From positions 26,340,674 through 26,404,673 of the forward strand of contig NC_091933.1 in the NCBI RefSeq assembly GCF_041260155.1: a stretch of 64,000 nt of DNA. The letters are read 5' to 3'. The position numbers were made by a program, and so were the translations under genes. Shown piece after piece: positions 48,248 through 60,682 of the stretch. How positions within the stretch are numbered: the first letter of the stretch is position 1; every line of letters starts with the position of its first letter. Source of the DNA: Ptychodera flava. Its lineage: Eukaryota > Hemichordata > Enteropneusta > Ptychoderidae. Below the pieces are notes generated by a model. It made no database searches. It was not told the DNA's origin and was given only the letters and a program-made list of their open reading frames with translations.

Positions 48248-49505
48248 GGGAGCCTTCATTATTATGAAGGGGTGGGCCGGAGGAATTGGGGAGGGTCACA
48301 TTTTACAAACTTAGCCTGGGGGAAGGGTCAAATTTTATTTTTACATTGCTAAGTTTATGATGAATGTAAAGTCTGAATGAGTTGCGTAAAGAAACTTCAC
48401 GACAATACTGCCATGTACAGTGAATCAATATTTTCGGTGAAACTCCAAAATCAAATTTCTTGTACACATATGCACTTGTAACAACCTAATTTTAATCAAG
48501 TTCATTTATGTCAATTATCCAATGTCTATAAATGCACAGATAGAATGGCTAGTTTTATATTGAGAATAAATTATTCATCTATAGTTTTATTCATAGACTC
48601 CCGTGTATAGTGGATCCACATTTTTGGTTTCCTTCCAAATTCAAACATCTTGTACACATATGCACTTGCAACCATCATATTCTAATAAAGTTCATTTATA
48701 GCAATTATCCAACGTCCTTAAATGAACAACTATTGCTAGTTTTATATTGGGCGAAAAATTGTTCACGTTTTTTTCATAGAGTACTATGTAAAGTGGATCC
48801 ACATTTTCGATGAAATCCAAAATCAAACTTCTTGTACCCCCGTCCACACGCACCATTTTTACCTCCCACCTGTAGCAAAGTACATTTACATAAATTAACA
48901 AACATATATAAAAGTACAGATATAGCTAAGTTTTGTAGGGGGAAATTGTTTATAGTTTGCCCGATAGACTCCCCGGCATGTACATTTATTATGATTTGAT
49001 ATGTATGGACGAAGATCTATATCAGACACATCTTGGCTTCTAATTGTTGCTAAAAAAATGGTGACCCTCCCCTAGCAAAAAATGCTTGCACGAAGAAAAT
49101 TGAATTCACTAAGAAAATTATTTTGTCTACAATAACGTTAAAATAGTCATTACTTGTGTATAGGCTTTGTTGACAAGCAGAATACTTGGTATACTAACAT
49201 GGTATAGGGAATTGGACAAGAAACAGCATTTGATACACAGAACAAAAAATAAAAGTATGATCAAAAGTTGTGACAAATGTCCCTTTAGTATCTTTGCGTA
49301 TAGTATAACAAGTCAGCAGTTCTATCAATGTTATACACACATTTCAAACTTTTTGTGTTGAGTGGAGATGTCATATTTTAGCGACGGGCATGGGGAAGGT
49401 CATATTTTAGAAATGGGTGTCAAGGGGAGAGTCTTATTCTACATGATGGACCCACCCACCCTCAATTTCCTCCGGCCTACTCCCTCATAATAACTGAAGG
49501 CTCCC
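48248..49505. mobile_element. Harbinger-like MITE, longer family with internal tandem repeats
   Basis: Inverted ends gggagccttcattattatga and its near complement ending ggctccc, both followed inward by ggccggaggaa. TAA duplications at 48245-48247 and 49506-49508. The interior carries about 3-4 diverged copies of a 180-bp unit (tagtggatccacattttt, cttgtacacatatgcacttg). Confidence 0.78.
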
Positions 49506-49508
49506 TAA

Positions 49509-52500
49509 CTTTCTGCGCACCACCGAGAAAATCGAATTTGGAATACGATATGTATCGTGAAGTGGATAATCGTAGTTTGCATTAGGGCGAGGTTGGATGT
49601 TTGGTGGTCTAGTAATAAGGATATCTGTAACACCAAGTCGATATGTAAACCGCATTTACCACGTTACATGTGTGTCCACTGAGCTTGAGTCAACCGTTGG
49701 CCTTTTCAGAAAGTCGCTGTGTACACATTGAGATATTTCAACGCTCTTCGTTTGCCAACGACAAGTTTGTGAGAGCTACGATTTCTTCACCCTGAGTGTA
49801 CACTTAACAAACATGTGTCGCCAAGACGTTTACTGAAAACTTTTCGTTATTCACACTCTTGATTATCTTACTCTGAGCGGTGAATGTTCTCTGGCTTCTG
49901 GATAGTGGAAGACAAGCCACGAATTCCCCGACGCCGAGATTCGCTTCAAGGGTTTCTATTTCTAGCACTTTGCACCTTCAACCATGGCACTTTGTAAGGC
50001 ACTTGTCAGCGATACGCGCAATTTTGTTCACAAGGCGCACACGTGTAGAACTTGAGTGCGCGCGTCAGAGGCAGCGTTCAGCAAAAAATTGGATTTGCAA
50101 GAGTTTAGGTAAACTTGCTGCTTCTTTCCGGTGCACTTAACATTTTTGTCTGATTAGGAGTTGCATTCTTTCCCCTGCATTCGACATGAGAAAAGATCGA
50201 AGAGTTCACAAACAAAACCATCGTCTCAAACATTCAAGCACATTTGAGGAAGTGTAAACAGAGTTGCTCAGAGCTCCGCTAAAGGTTACCATGACACTCC
50301 AAAAATGACGTATCGGTGTTGACAGTTGCCAGGGAAACCACTCAAATGCACCTTGTCATCACTTAAGACGCAAACTGCCGAGAAAGAGGCTTTAAAGAGA
50401 ATGGCGATAACAATTCTCTGTCTTGTCGGCAGTTGGCCATCACCTGACAATAATATGACCTTCGTGTGACGACCAGTTGTTTTACGCGTACGTGATATGG
50501 AATTATGCCAAGCATATAAACGCATCCTCTCATTGTTGGGGAGAATAATATCTGAGAAACGTGTGGATCAAAATTTATGTTTAGTCACATCTCGTGGCGT
50601 CGACCTTTGACTACACAAGATGTGTATTCAAAACAAATATCATTTCGTGGTCACTTTTTCAAAACCCACCTGTTTATCGTATTTTATGTCGCACTTTAGC
50701 AGCGACTTTCAATTTATTTTATGTATTCTTTGGTTATCGTTCGCACATGACAGACTACAATTGACCCATAAACATCAAAGACTCTTTACTATACAATTAA
50801 GTCAAGTACATTATATTATAGTTGAATGCCTGGCATTGAACTGTAAGTTGAAGTGCATGCATGAACTGTGCCACAACACTAGCATTTCTATGCCCCGGTC
50901 AGCGCAGTGTCATCGCCCTGGTCATCTGCCGGTCGCCACTCAATATTGTAGAGCTAGTGAAACTCCCGCGTCTCCACTTGTCTTAAACTATGGGCCAGCA
51001 GTTTACAAATTCAACCGTCAAATTCTGGGGCCACTGGCCGATACAGCAGAAAATTGTTTGAGGTCAGTGGGAGGCGAGACTTTCGCGCCTTCCTACAAAA
51101 TATGTAAACCCTGCAGGCTTCCGGCTTGTCTGAGTTATACCGCAAGCTAAAAACCAAACCATAAACATGATAAATATGTGATTCATGGGCTGTGGATGTG
51201 ATAAGTAACTTTCACATGATACGTATTTATTACATATCGGAACTATGTATCATGTGTAGAAAACACCGCCATACGTTAATAAACTTGCAGACTCGACAGT
51301 GTGGAAAGTAAAATATCGTGAAAAAAAAAATTTGAAGTCTAACTAGTTCTGTGAAGAGTGCACACCGTTTACCCGTCGAGCATCTACCATAAGGAACCAA
51401 CCGACAAGGGGAAACTGAGAAAGTTTTCAACAACGACTTAGACAATATTCGGTCAGCAGACTGCACGACACTGAACTAAACCTTTGTAATATTTGCAAAG
51501 TTTACTCCTATTCGCAAATATCCTTGTTTACAGGAATGATGCTTTGGCAGAACATTTTCCTGCCAGACAGTATCACTTCCCAAAGTCAGCAAAAAACATG
51601 TATTTTCACCTGCTATACTTGGCTTGGTCAGTTCTCGTCTAATATTTTCAGGGCCTTCAAATGCTCAATTTTTTATTAAAATGCACCATACGGGATTTGT
51701 TGCGCTTCACCAGCTTTTTTTTAACTAACTTGACCTGATGGTGTAATATGAACTTGGCAGGATAATGATCAAACTACAAGAGTAGCAAGAGAAGCAGATG
51801 CCTCGTTCTGCTATAATTGGGCAACAGACACGGATAAACTATTTTTGGCATTTTAGCAGCACGTATATCAATCCATTTTCCCGGGTAATTTCAAATAGTT
51901 TAGCAACAACCGTGGTCATTCGCCGTTTGAAGTTGGGTGTTCATAAAGTTCCATTAGCTGTAACGTGATGATGCTTTTTTCCATTTTGTATGTTTGCATC
52001 GTTTTTAAACACAACCTCTTGTTCTTGTTCACTAAGCCCGTGTGACTGCAATGTCCAAGGTTGTCGTTGACAACTGAATTCTACTCCGGATGAAAGGAAT
52101 TCAATTCTCAATAATAACATAGCAAACTGTACACTATGCATTGTGTTTAGCATGGCTAATACAACATGCCCCTGGGGAAGATACATGTATATAGGAAGTG
52201 TACAAGTTGCATACAACAAATGTGATGAAATATCAAACTTTACAGCTATTGTCCCTTAAAGGCATTATCGCATTGCCATTATACATGCATCAAAGCATTG
52301 TCAGAAGCCAATTAGGGTAGAATGCGCCTCGGGGACAGATTTTGGACTCACAAACTTTTTCGATTCTTTTCTGATCTACCACTTGTGGAGGCTCATTTTG
52401 AAGCCCTTTACGTAAGAAAATGTAACAATTCATTCCTTATAGTTTTGTTGAAAATCGAAATTTTATATTTCTCTATAAAGTTAACATAGGGGTGACGGCC

Positions 52501-53640
52501 ATAACGAATAACAAATATCTGTAAATCTTGGGTAATTTGTTTCTCTAGTACCCAAGTTTGCACTGTGACACCCGATTTGTATTCTTGGTTTTGAAAGCGA
52601 ATGATTGAAAGATTTCCTGAAGAAAATGTGAGAGAAATTTTAAGTCTCTTACTTTCGAGGCGCATACTGCTTTAAATACATCCACCTGGGCGGCCCTACT
52701 CACTGACGGACGGTGGAGCGAGCATATAGTTTCATGTAAGTTTTGTTCAAAATGAAATTGTGATCACACTCCGTGAATTACACGGCACACGGACATCCGG
52801 TATGTCAGCAACCCTACCGACAGTACATGCATACATCATCGTTCAGATTTAATATCAAAATAATTCATAAACTAGAATTAAAAACATGGAAATATTCCAT
52901 CGACGTTTATTTATTAACTAAGTTTTTCCATTCTATTGGAGGTAAAAGGTCAAATATTTGACAAGATTATCTATTGACGGCATTCCATCGGGAAGGATAG
53001 GGTGGGGCGCACGAATCTTCCCTGCAATTGTTGGCCATTTCTCGACGGAACCACTGAAATTTGTTCAGTTCTAATATGTGTACTTTCATTCGTCGCAGGG
53101 GAAAAACGTGAAAATATCCAACTTTGAATTCAAATAACATAAACTGTGGGACTTATACATGTAAGGGCGGCAAGTACACCATAGAATGTTGCCTGACAAG
53201 TTTTGCACAATGCTGCAGCAGCCGTTTATAGAGCTCAATCAAAATATATTTCTGGTGGGTGTCAGAAGTTATATCACAGTTTTCTTTATCCGTTCATTCT
53301 GTCAGTAGGACTGGGGGATATGTTTTTGCAAACTTTGGGTTAGCATGATATTGAACGATATGACTGGCTGCTAGTACAATGCTACATTGACAAACTAATG
53401 TCCAAAAGCAAAGACTTCATTGTCCCTGTACCCATAGACAGTCGAGAACGTTGTATTTTCGGATTTCACTTCCACTCTGGTTGTAAATTTAGCGTGAACT
53501 TCTCAATGGTTTGAACTTTCGGTGATCAAGACAAGACTTTTCAGAATAAAATCCAGTGGTCTGTACCGTGATACCGATGAAACTGTCATTAATCGCCCGG
53601 TGTCGCAACCGGTGGAGCGTATTCCTGGAATTACTGTAAT
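49509..53640. other. Intergenic DNA without a recognised gene
   Basis: Only one MITE family A copy is identified. The 176-codon open frame at 50620-51150 (+) has no recognisable domain and starts in AT-rich sequence. I do not call it a gene. Confidence 0.5.
52314..52674. mobile_element. MITE family A, copy 4
   Basis: Left end agggtagaatgcgcctcggg, right end cgaggcgcatactgcttt. The interior matches copy 1 in the same orientation. Confidence 0.7.
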
Positions 53641-53652
53641 AAAGTGTACTTT

Positions 53653-54852
53653 TCAGCAATACGTTGGCTGAAGCTGTTGAGGTTCCGCCTTCCAACGGTT
53701 TTTATCCTTCTGCGTTTCAACAACAGTGAATCCACTGAAAGACCGCCTGTTTCCAACCGTGTTTATACTCGGCCAGGCTGCCTGGAACCCAGCGTAGCGT
53801 ATGCCACAGAGACGTAGAGATTCACGGTGGCTGGGACTGTCGAGGGTCTGCTCCGACAAGGCGGTGCTCGAAGCGGTCTTTCTGGGTTTTGCGCACCGTG
53901 AAAAGTTCGATGATGGATTGCACGGCGGCGTCTGTGGGAATAATTGTTTGTTGGGTCCGGCGTAAGATGCCCGTAGATGTGGAGTTCTGTCCCTGCTTAA
54001 CGGCCTGTCATCGAAGGGCAGAGAGGAATCGGCCAGATCCCAAGTAAGTCTCTTGTGCATCGTGTCCTCACAATAACCTGCCTCCAGGCTAGCAGTGAAA
54101 TCGTAAACTTGGTCTGAACTGTCGTATTGACCTATTGTGTTTCCGGTTAGATGGTCATCGAATTGATGACTAAATTTCACTGTTGTCCGCTCTTTTCTGA
54201 TAGCTGTACATTCACATTTGGGCAATTCTGTCGTTTCGCTGTCCAGAGCTTTTTCGATATCGTAAAATAACGGGCGCCTGTCGCCAGCGATGTTAGACAA
54301 GCTGCACGAGTGCAAACATGCATCAATCGGGGCAGCGGGAAGTTTAAAATCGCTCTCGGCGAAATACGTATCGGTTGTTCTCCTTTTGTTGCTTTTCATG
54401 GTGGCATCGTCGCCTTTCCGTAACTTACGCTGAGCTGTCTGATGAGGTCGGCGTTCGAGTATCTGGTGATCAGAAGCCGATCGGCGATGACCGCGAGACG
54501 TGTCAAGTTTGCCGCCAGCAGCCCTGACAGTCTCAGTTCTCCCGTACTCACGTTCCTGGCTTTTCCGCTTGATGTTACCCGGGCGGCATTCAAGCGACCC
54601 ATTCGTAATTATTCTGCTGCTTTGCCAATGTTTGCTTCTTGGTTTGCTGTTATTGTTTTTGTCTTCTTTCCGCGAATACGCGCTGGTGGTAGCCCGTACA
54701 TCCGCGACTCTACCGTTGTGCGAGCAAGTACAAAGCCGGTGTTTTTGGTCGCACAGGACCGTGGACTTGTGGGTTTCAGTCGGTTCCAAGTGTTCATTCA
54801 TCGTCCGGCGACTAAGTTTATCAAGTATATCACTTGATATCTTTCTATACAA
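53653..54852 (-). CDS. Unrecognised protein, large 3' exon
   Basis: An uninterrupted 399-codon frame, far longer than chance predicts here. The product is polar and basic, rich in Ser, Arg, Lys and Thr (for example HRRSASDHQILERRPHQTAQ, FDDRPLSRDRTPHLRASYAG), with no membrane segment or domain I recognise and probably largely disordered. An internal ATG 17 codons in (MNEHLEPTETHKS) could be a start. The acceptor is not settled. The neighbouring upstream minus-strand frames suggest it is the last exon of one gene. A processed pseudogene or single-exon gene are alternatives. Confidence 0.55.
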   Translation of the reverse strand: MYRKISSDILDKLSRRTMNEHLEPTETHKSTVLCDQKHRLCTCSHNGRVADVRATTSAYSRKEDKNNNSKPRSKHWQSSRIITNGSLECRPGNIKRKSQEREYGRTETVRAAGGKLDTSRGHRRSASDHQILERRPHQTAQRKLRKGDDATMKSNKRRTTDTYFAESDFKLPAAPIDACLHSCSLSNIAGDRRPLFYDIEKALDSETTELPKCECTAIRKERTTVKFSHQFDDHLTGNTIGQYDSSDQVYDFTASLEAGYCEDTMHKRLTWDLADSSLPFDDRPLSRDRTPHLRASYAGPNKQLFPQTPPCNPSSNFSRCAKPRKTASSTALSEQTLDSPSHRESLRLCGIRYAGFQAAWPSINTVGNRRSFSGFTVVETQKDKNRWKAEPQQLQPTYC

Positions 54853-54974
54853 TTCTCTCCTTTTCAGTGTATGATTTCAGTGTATGATCTTGATCCGTGC
54901 TGTGTTGTGAGTTGTTTGTACCAGAAGGCACAGCTTCAGAAAATCCATTGGTTTTTTGCTCACTATTATGCCGA

Positions 54975-55274
54975 TTAGCTCTCTGGCATGGTAAGACTGA
55001 TTGACAACTGGCTGAACGTACTGACGGGGTACGTTAGGTACCACTTTTTTGTCCTCAAAGCTGTACCTGAAGATCTTGTCTTGATGGAAACCCTGTCACT
55101 GCTGTTCTCAAACGCTTCCCAATCGTACGCTAACGTTATTTCGTCATCTTCCTCGGTGAAACTTTCCCAGTCGTACAAGACAGTGTCATCCTCTTTGTCT
55201 GATGCCTCATTTCCACCCGTACGGGTGAGTTCGTGGTGCTTACCCTTCAATTGAAAATGCCAAATTTTATCCAC
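54975..55274 (-). CDS. Unrecognised protein, acidic exon candidate
   Basis: The frame contains the repeated acidic-aromatic motif YDWESFTEEDDEITLAYDWE. Codon-like composition supports coding. A donor-like site G/GTACAG follows RSSG near 55067. The relation in frame to the neighbouring exon is unresolved. Confidence 0.45.
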   Translation of the reverse strand: MDKIWHFQLKGKHHELTRTGGNEASDKEDDTVLYDWESFTEEDDEITLAYDWEAFENSSDRVSIKTRSSGTALRTKKWYLTYPVSTFSQLSISLTMPES

Positions 55275-55281
55275 TCTTCGG

Positions 55282-55632
55282 TCAGCCCGTTTCGGGCAGC
55301 TTCTTTGGTGTAAAGTCGTCTACTTCCGTTTCAATATCGTTTTCATCTTCCTCTATTTCATACCAGGCGAGGGTGCTACTCTTTCCGTCATCAACAGCCG
55401 AATCCGAGGCTTGCTTCGAGTTCCCACGGCTGTCCGATGAGCACACATCTTGGAATTCGCTAGTAGCCATAGCAACACCGCTGTCCTCGTCCCCGGCAAC
55501 ATCTTCGTCGTCCAATTTTGTCGGAGCATCCCGCGGGCTGATCGATGTCGCCTCATGAATCACGCCCTCGAAGGTCTGGTAGAGATGTAATACCTTCTGT
55601 GAGACCAGGTCCCCTTGCTGACATAACGTTTT
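55282..55632 (-). CDS. Unrecognised protein, middle exon candidate
   Basis: After a plausible acceptor (cccacgacag) the frame reads KTLCQQGDLVSQKVLHLYQT then an acidic Ser/Asp-rich stretch (DDEDVAGDEDSGVAMATSE, EIEEDENDIETEVDD). Starts in phase 0, compatible with the exon upstream. The 3' limit is uncertain. Confidence 0.5.
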   Translation of the reverse strand, partial: KTLCQQGDLVSQKVLHLYQTFEGVIHEATSISPRDAPTKLDDEDVAGDEDSGVAMATSEFQDVCSSDSRGNSKQASDSAVDDGKSSTLAWYEIEEDENDIETEVDDFTPKKLPETG

Positions 55633-56469
55633 CTGTCGTGGGTAAACAAAAAATAGCGTCCTGTGTAAATACACATCTATTAACTCTAGAAAGTGAATGC
55701 CCGTTTGCGAGTAGGCGGTGCAAGCATTTCGCAATTGTTTTTACAGCCAATCTCCACGATTGCAACGGCTTACATCGCGTATCGCGTTCCCAGTGGGACT
55801 CCCAAGCATTGACGCGCTATACAAGCAGAAACTGTGAACTTTTTTGTCCTTTACAAAATCACATTAGATGTGGATTTGAATTTAGAAATCAGTATATACG
55901 AAAACAACTTAAGACGTGTCAATAATTGCATGTCCTAGAATATCTTATCATTGCTGAAGTACCGGTGGTTAACCATAGACTGTTGAGACACAACGAGGCA
56001 CAGACAAACCCCCCGGAGACAAACAGCTCGGCAAGTTAATCTGTTGTTGCAATCACGATACATATATATCTGTGTTACATCATATGCCCACGCTCTGCCA
56101 TAATTGGCTGTGTAATCTCTCTCAGGAAAATCAATATCATTGCCTGACCGCTATTGCATCACTTATCGTATATTTGCGCAAGACCGCATTTGTAAATATT
56201 GCTAGTTGAGAACTAATTGGGCAGTTTGCATTATCAACGGACACCCTGTCGATTGAAATTTGCAATATTGGGCTCCGTGTTGCATTATAATAAAATGATT
56301 CGTCGCCGGTAAACTGATTAATATCAACCCCCTCTGGAGCTGGCAATCTAGACCTTCGCGATAATGTAACGGCATGAGATTACAGCAGAACTTGGACATT
56401 CATGAAGGTGGTGGACGTCACCAAGACAAGATTGCCGAGAACAATGGGGGTCGGAAAGAGCAGATTCAC

Positions 56470-56607
56470 GTCCAACAAAGGCATTTTTGTCAAGGTACGC
56501 TCTCTAAGGAGCTTCGCGGTGATTTCTGTTCTATTCAAAAACAATAGGGTTAATTTACTGATTTCGACGCTTTTTCTCCATTCACTCAGTTGCTGGACTA
56601 CCATCAT
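56470..56607 (-). CDS. Unrecognised protein, helical exon candidate
   Basis: A strong acceptor (T-rich tract ending tttttag) opens a phase-0 frame, VVQQLSEWRKSVEISKLTLL then LNRTEITAKLLRERTLTKMP, amphipathic and probably helical. The donor could be at gac/gtgaat (phase 0) or further on at ttg/gtgacg. Confidence 0.5.
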
Positions 56608-57183
56608 CTAAAAATAGGCTTTAAGAAAAAAAATAAAGTGCTGGTTTGTTTTCCCGTTGTTTTGTCACTTGACTACAATCTACAGTAAAGTGTAAATCCG
56701 AGTGTCAGTGCTATGCACAAACTAGCAATATGCGTTGGTCTTTGGGTTGTCCAGAGAAACTTACGCTCTGGCAGTTTTTACAATCAACACCCACGGTTGA
56801 AACATTTGAGACGGGGAGATCATATTTCGTTTCCACATTCTGCTCTTATGCAATGGAATGGTGAAACGGTCATAGATTTGTCAACTACGATATTGTCATG
56901 AAATGAGAGTAACTGTCCTTTTAAGTCAAAAACGTCCGTGTCCGTGGCATTGAATTCTTGATCACGTTTCAACGGCTGACGCAGTTGGACACCATTTCCC
57001 CTTTGAACATGTGGCGAAGACTGTTAAAATCCACGGTAGATGGGCCCATTCAAGGAACGATGTAAATTTAATGGCGAGCTTGTTTACAATTTACCAAGTC
57101 TAAAAAGGTCGGACATGTAGTGCCAAGTCACCAAATATCTTTGGTTTGTTTTTTTTTTTTGAACAAATGAGTAATACACTTAC

Positions 57184-57297
57184 GATGTCTCTCTGCAGTG
57201 TTGCCAGTAGCGTGTCCATTCTACTAGGCTCACGTTTCACGGCCGCCACAAGCTGAACGTCATCGGGGCGATTCTTTCCGGGCGACGTTTCGTCCAT
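57184..57297 (-). CDS. Unrecognised protein, first coding exon
   Basis: Begins with ATG (57297 leftward), MDETSPGKNRPDDVQLVAAV, and ends TLQRDI at a consensus donor gtaagt. Exactly 38 codons, phase 0, matching the next candidate exon. Cytosolic or nuclear location is suggested by the lack of a signal peptide. No family recognised. Confidence 0.55.
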
Positions 57298-60127
57298 TCT
57301 GCCGTGCTCCGAGTGAAGGTCTCAACGCTTTGGGATGTTTCGTGGGACCAGCTGCTTTATTCGTTCCACGTTGGCTGGCATGAATAATGACAGAAGTTGT
57401 CAGAGCATATTTCGTGCGCCGCTATCTTCCTCCTAGCCCTACTACTTCTATAATGAATGTGTTTTACGACCCGCAGTTGTATTAGCTGTGCCAACAACCC
57501 GTCACGCCCCTCTTCCCTGAATACGAAATAAGTAGTGTGTGCTGACGTTTGATGACCGAAAATCAACTGCCCGTTATTTGCAAGGGCTAAGAACAAAATA
57601 AAATCATTTTTTTAGAATCATACTCATGATAAACCTAGCTTTCATTCATATTTTACATAAATGATAAATTTAGCGAAACGATCAACCGGACATTCGATCA
57701 AGAGTCAGGGGGCGTGCAGATCCCTTTCGGTAAGACCACGCATTCACTCCAGAGACATTCCACAGAATGCTAGACATTGAGAAATGAATGAGCGTGTCAG
57801 ATAAAACAAAGCCATCACCTGTGTGAAAAACGTAATGCCCGCAGGACACATTTGAGTGGAAACCCCTCACAATAGAAACTGCCAACTGTATTCCAACTTT
57901 GTTTGAGGATGGACTTTCTGATGGACTTACCGACGAGTCGGAAACACTGGATAACGATTCTTACGGGCATTGAACAAATGATATACTTAAAATACCCACG
58001 AAGGAGATTAAATTGGAAAAGTGATTTTTTTTTGTACGCGGATGAGAGTAGCTTCTTCATTCATCTGAAGTAATATATGCATATCCGCTGTTGCCACACA
58101 CAAGACCGCGTTAATTAACCGTCAAATTGAGCACGACTGGCCGACTGGAGCGCGCAATATAGCAATTGTTTCACATTGTGCTGCTGACATTTATTATACA
58201 TTTGGATCAGAATGAATCATCCGCCAGGAAATTCCGACGCCGAATGTCATCGTGTTCTATTTTTAGAAACTGTCACCGCAGATCAATATGACAGACAAAG
58301 GTGGAATTCGCAACCGTTGGATATAACGGAGTATTGTTAGATTTCTTGTACAAAAACAGAGTTCCGGAGACGGGCCGCATTAAACGTACACCGGACGGCT
58401 TACAAGCATTCAGATGCCACTGCTGTGAACAGTAGAACAACGGACAAGGAGGAAAACATGTCTGTGGTAGAACCCTGAAAGTCATTTAACTGCGTACAAG
58501 ACTGGCCCGTACTCTTCCGAATTCACCATCTGTGATGTGCCCTATTCAATAGTCTGAATTCTTAATGCTCGCTCCCGTCACGGCCGTACACACGTTTCTC
58601 TCCCTAAACGAGTGGAGAAATCCTGCCAAATAAGTGTAATGATTCCATTTTAAATATATTTGAAGATAATATTGACGGTATCTGTTCTTGGGGGGAAATG
58701 AAGTATCTGCGCCACTTTTGAAAGAAAATTTTCTCCTATTTCAGTATTTGCCTCGTTTATTCATGGCGTTCGGGACTCCTTGATGCTCTTGGAACGGTTA
58801 CTGTTAAACAGCCTGTAATTTGTGATTAGAACATGTCGTCATTGCCTGCACTTTTCAAATAATTGGATGGGAAAGCTCCATACGCTGACCAATTATATGT
58901 AGTCGCTGTGCATTTAGATCAGCAGGACGCTCGACGCGGTAAAGAGCTATAGACAGTGTATAGAACGCCGATACTTTCCTGTGGCAGGAGTTAGCAACCG
59001 TCTACTCATAAGTGTATTAATTTTGATTTTTATCCCCGTGAGCATGATTCATGCAATGGACTCGTCCTATCATGTCCTGACACCGACAAAGCGTGGAGCC
59101 CGACAAAGGGAGACAAAAAAGAAAGAAAAAAGCTATCATTAAAAGGAAACACTTATCAACCGATTCACACAACGGGTAGAGCACTTCACCGTTCCCACGA
59201 TCACTTGAAAACGCGCTTGTCACACTATTACACCTCCTTTTGGACGCTGGATGCTGGAAGAAGCCGCCGACCAACTAACACAGCTGGTGACGAGGGCTGG
59301 GGTGTAGAGTAACGCTCGGCTTGTGCTGTCGAACTGATGAAAACAGACTCTTTCCGTGACCCGAAATAATTACAAAGAGAACGCCCTTGAGAAAGCACGT
59401 CAACAGCGTACACAGATCAATTTTGATATTCCCCGTCGAAATATGATATCTATATGATCGTGAAAGTATGGGATATTTTTATACTGTGTAGAAAAGTGCA
59501 ACAGAAAACATAAATTCAAAGAGGATGAATTTTTATGTTCACACACTTTGACTGATGAAGTAATATGAGACAGAAAATTTCAGTTTTCTTTTTCAAATGT
59601 AATACATCTTCAAATAAAAGCGCTTCATTGTTTAAGTTTTCACCGAATTCAGAACGGACTGTTGCATGAATGCCATTCACCTTGCAGTGTGTAATGGCCA
59701 TGAGGTGGATATGCGTGATTATCTCCGATAACAAAAGGAAACCTAATGTTGTCTGAGTTCTTTTTTTCACATTTTTTGTTCCGTGCCAAGATGATTTGTG
59801 ATGCGTTTCATGACTACATTGATATAACTATTTGACAAAGGAAACAACGCCGATCTGACGCTTCGAACGACGATTCACATTTAAATCGCTTTGCATGAGC
59901 AGGGTCCGTCATAAATCTGTGTCGTGACGTTCAAATTTAGTATACAAGATAGAGGGCGCCTTAATATATGCCTGGGTCAATCGCCTCTCTCTGGTCAGTA
60001 ATCGGACTGCAACATTGGCTTGTGAAAATATTGTTATACCACAGTCCCTCTGTAGGGACCGTGGTTATACGTTTCAAGACCAATTGTAAACTGAGAATTT
60101 TAAAACATTTTCACCCCGATGTATACA

Positions 60128-60128
<1 letters not shown>
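57298..60128. other. Intergenic DNA without a recognised gene
   Basis: Likely contains the promoter of the minus-strand gene ending at 53653. No convincing exon, repeat or RNA gene was identified. Confidence 0.4.

Positions 60129-60195
<67 letters not shown>
60129..60195. repeat. (TA)n microsatellite
   Basis: About 33 TA units. Confidence 0.95.
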
Positions 60196-60196
<1 letters not shown>

Positions 60197-60350
60197 CTTC
60201 TCATAACACTTGAACGCGTTAGAACAACCGCCTCGTTTGCATATACACCTGACCCTATATATAGGTAGCAACGAGCCCGCCAACATCACTCCTGACGATT
60301 GCCAAGCGCATGAAACAGTCTGTAGAGTAATCACGACAAGTTCCACGTCT

Positions 60351-60352
<2 letters not shown>

Positions 60353-60434
<82 letters not shown>
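60353..60434. repeat. (TA)n microsatellite, second block
   Basis: About 40 TA units, 160 bp from the first block. The DNA between them is single-copy looking. Confidence 0.95.
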
Positions 60435-60637
60435 GTTCACCAGTACATATCCACTCTATGAGTTACATCATATGGACTTTTAAATACTAAAACCGTAACG
60501 ACAAAGCATGTGGACACACGACAGATATGGTCTCATAATATTTTATTTCCAAGTAGCAACGTCTGAAAAATAACCAGTTTAAGGTTCACCAGTTTAAGGT
60601 TCTGAACTATTTTTTACTGTTGCAAATTGCAGTGTTC

Positions 60638-60682
<45 letters not shown>
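60638..60682. repeat. (GTT)n microsatellite
   Basis: About 15 GTT units. Confidence 0.95.

Noticed and set aside
50620-51150. 176-codon open frame on the + strand.
   Set aside because: No domain, no conserved-looking composition and no splice context. Likely chance.
60129-60434. Paired (TA)n blocks as inverted ends of an element.
   Set aside because: TA repeats are self-complementary, and there is no other terminal match or target duplication.
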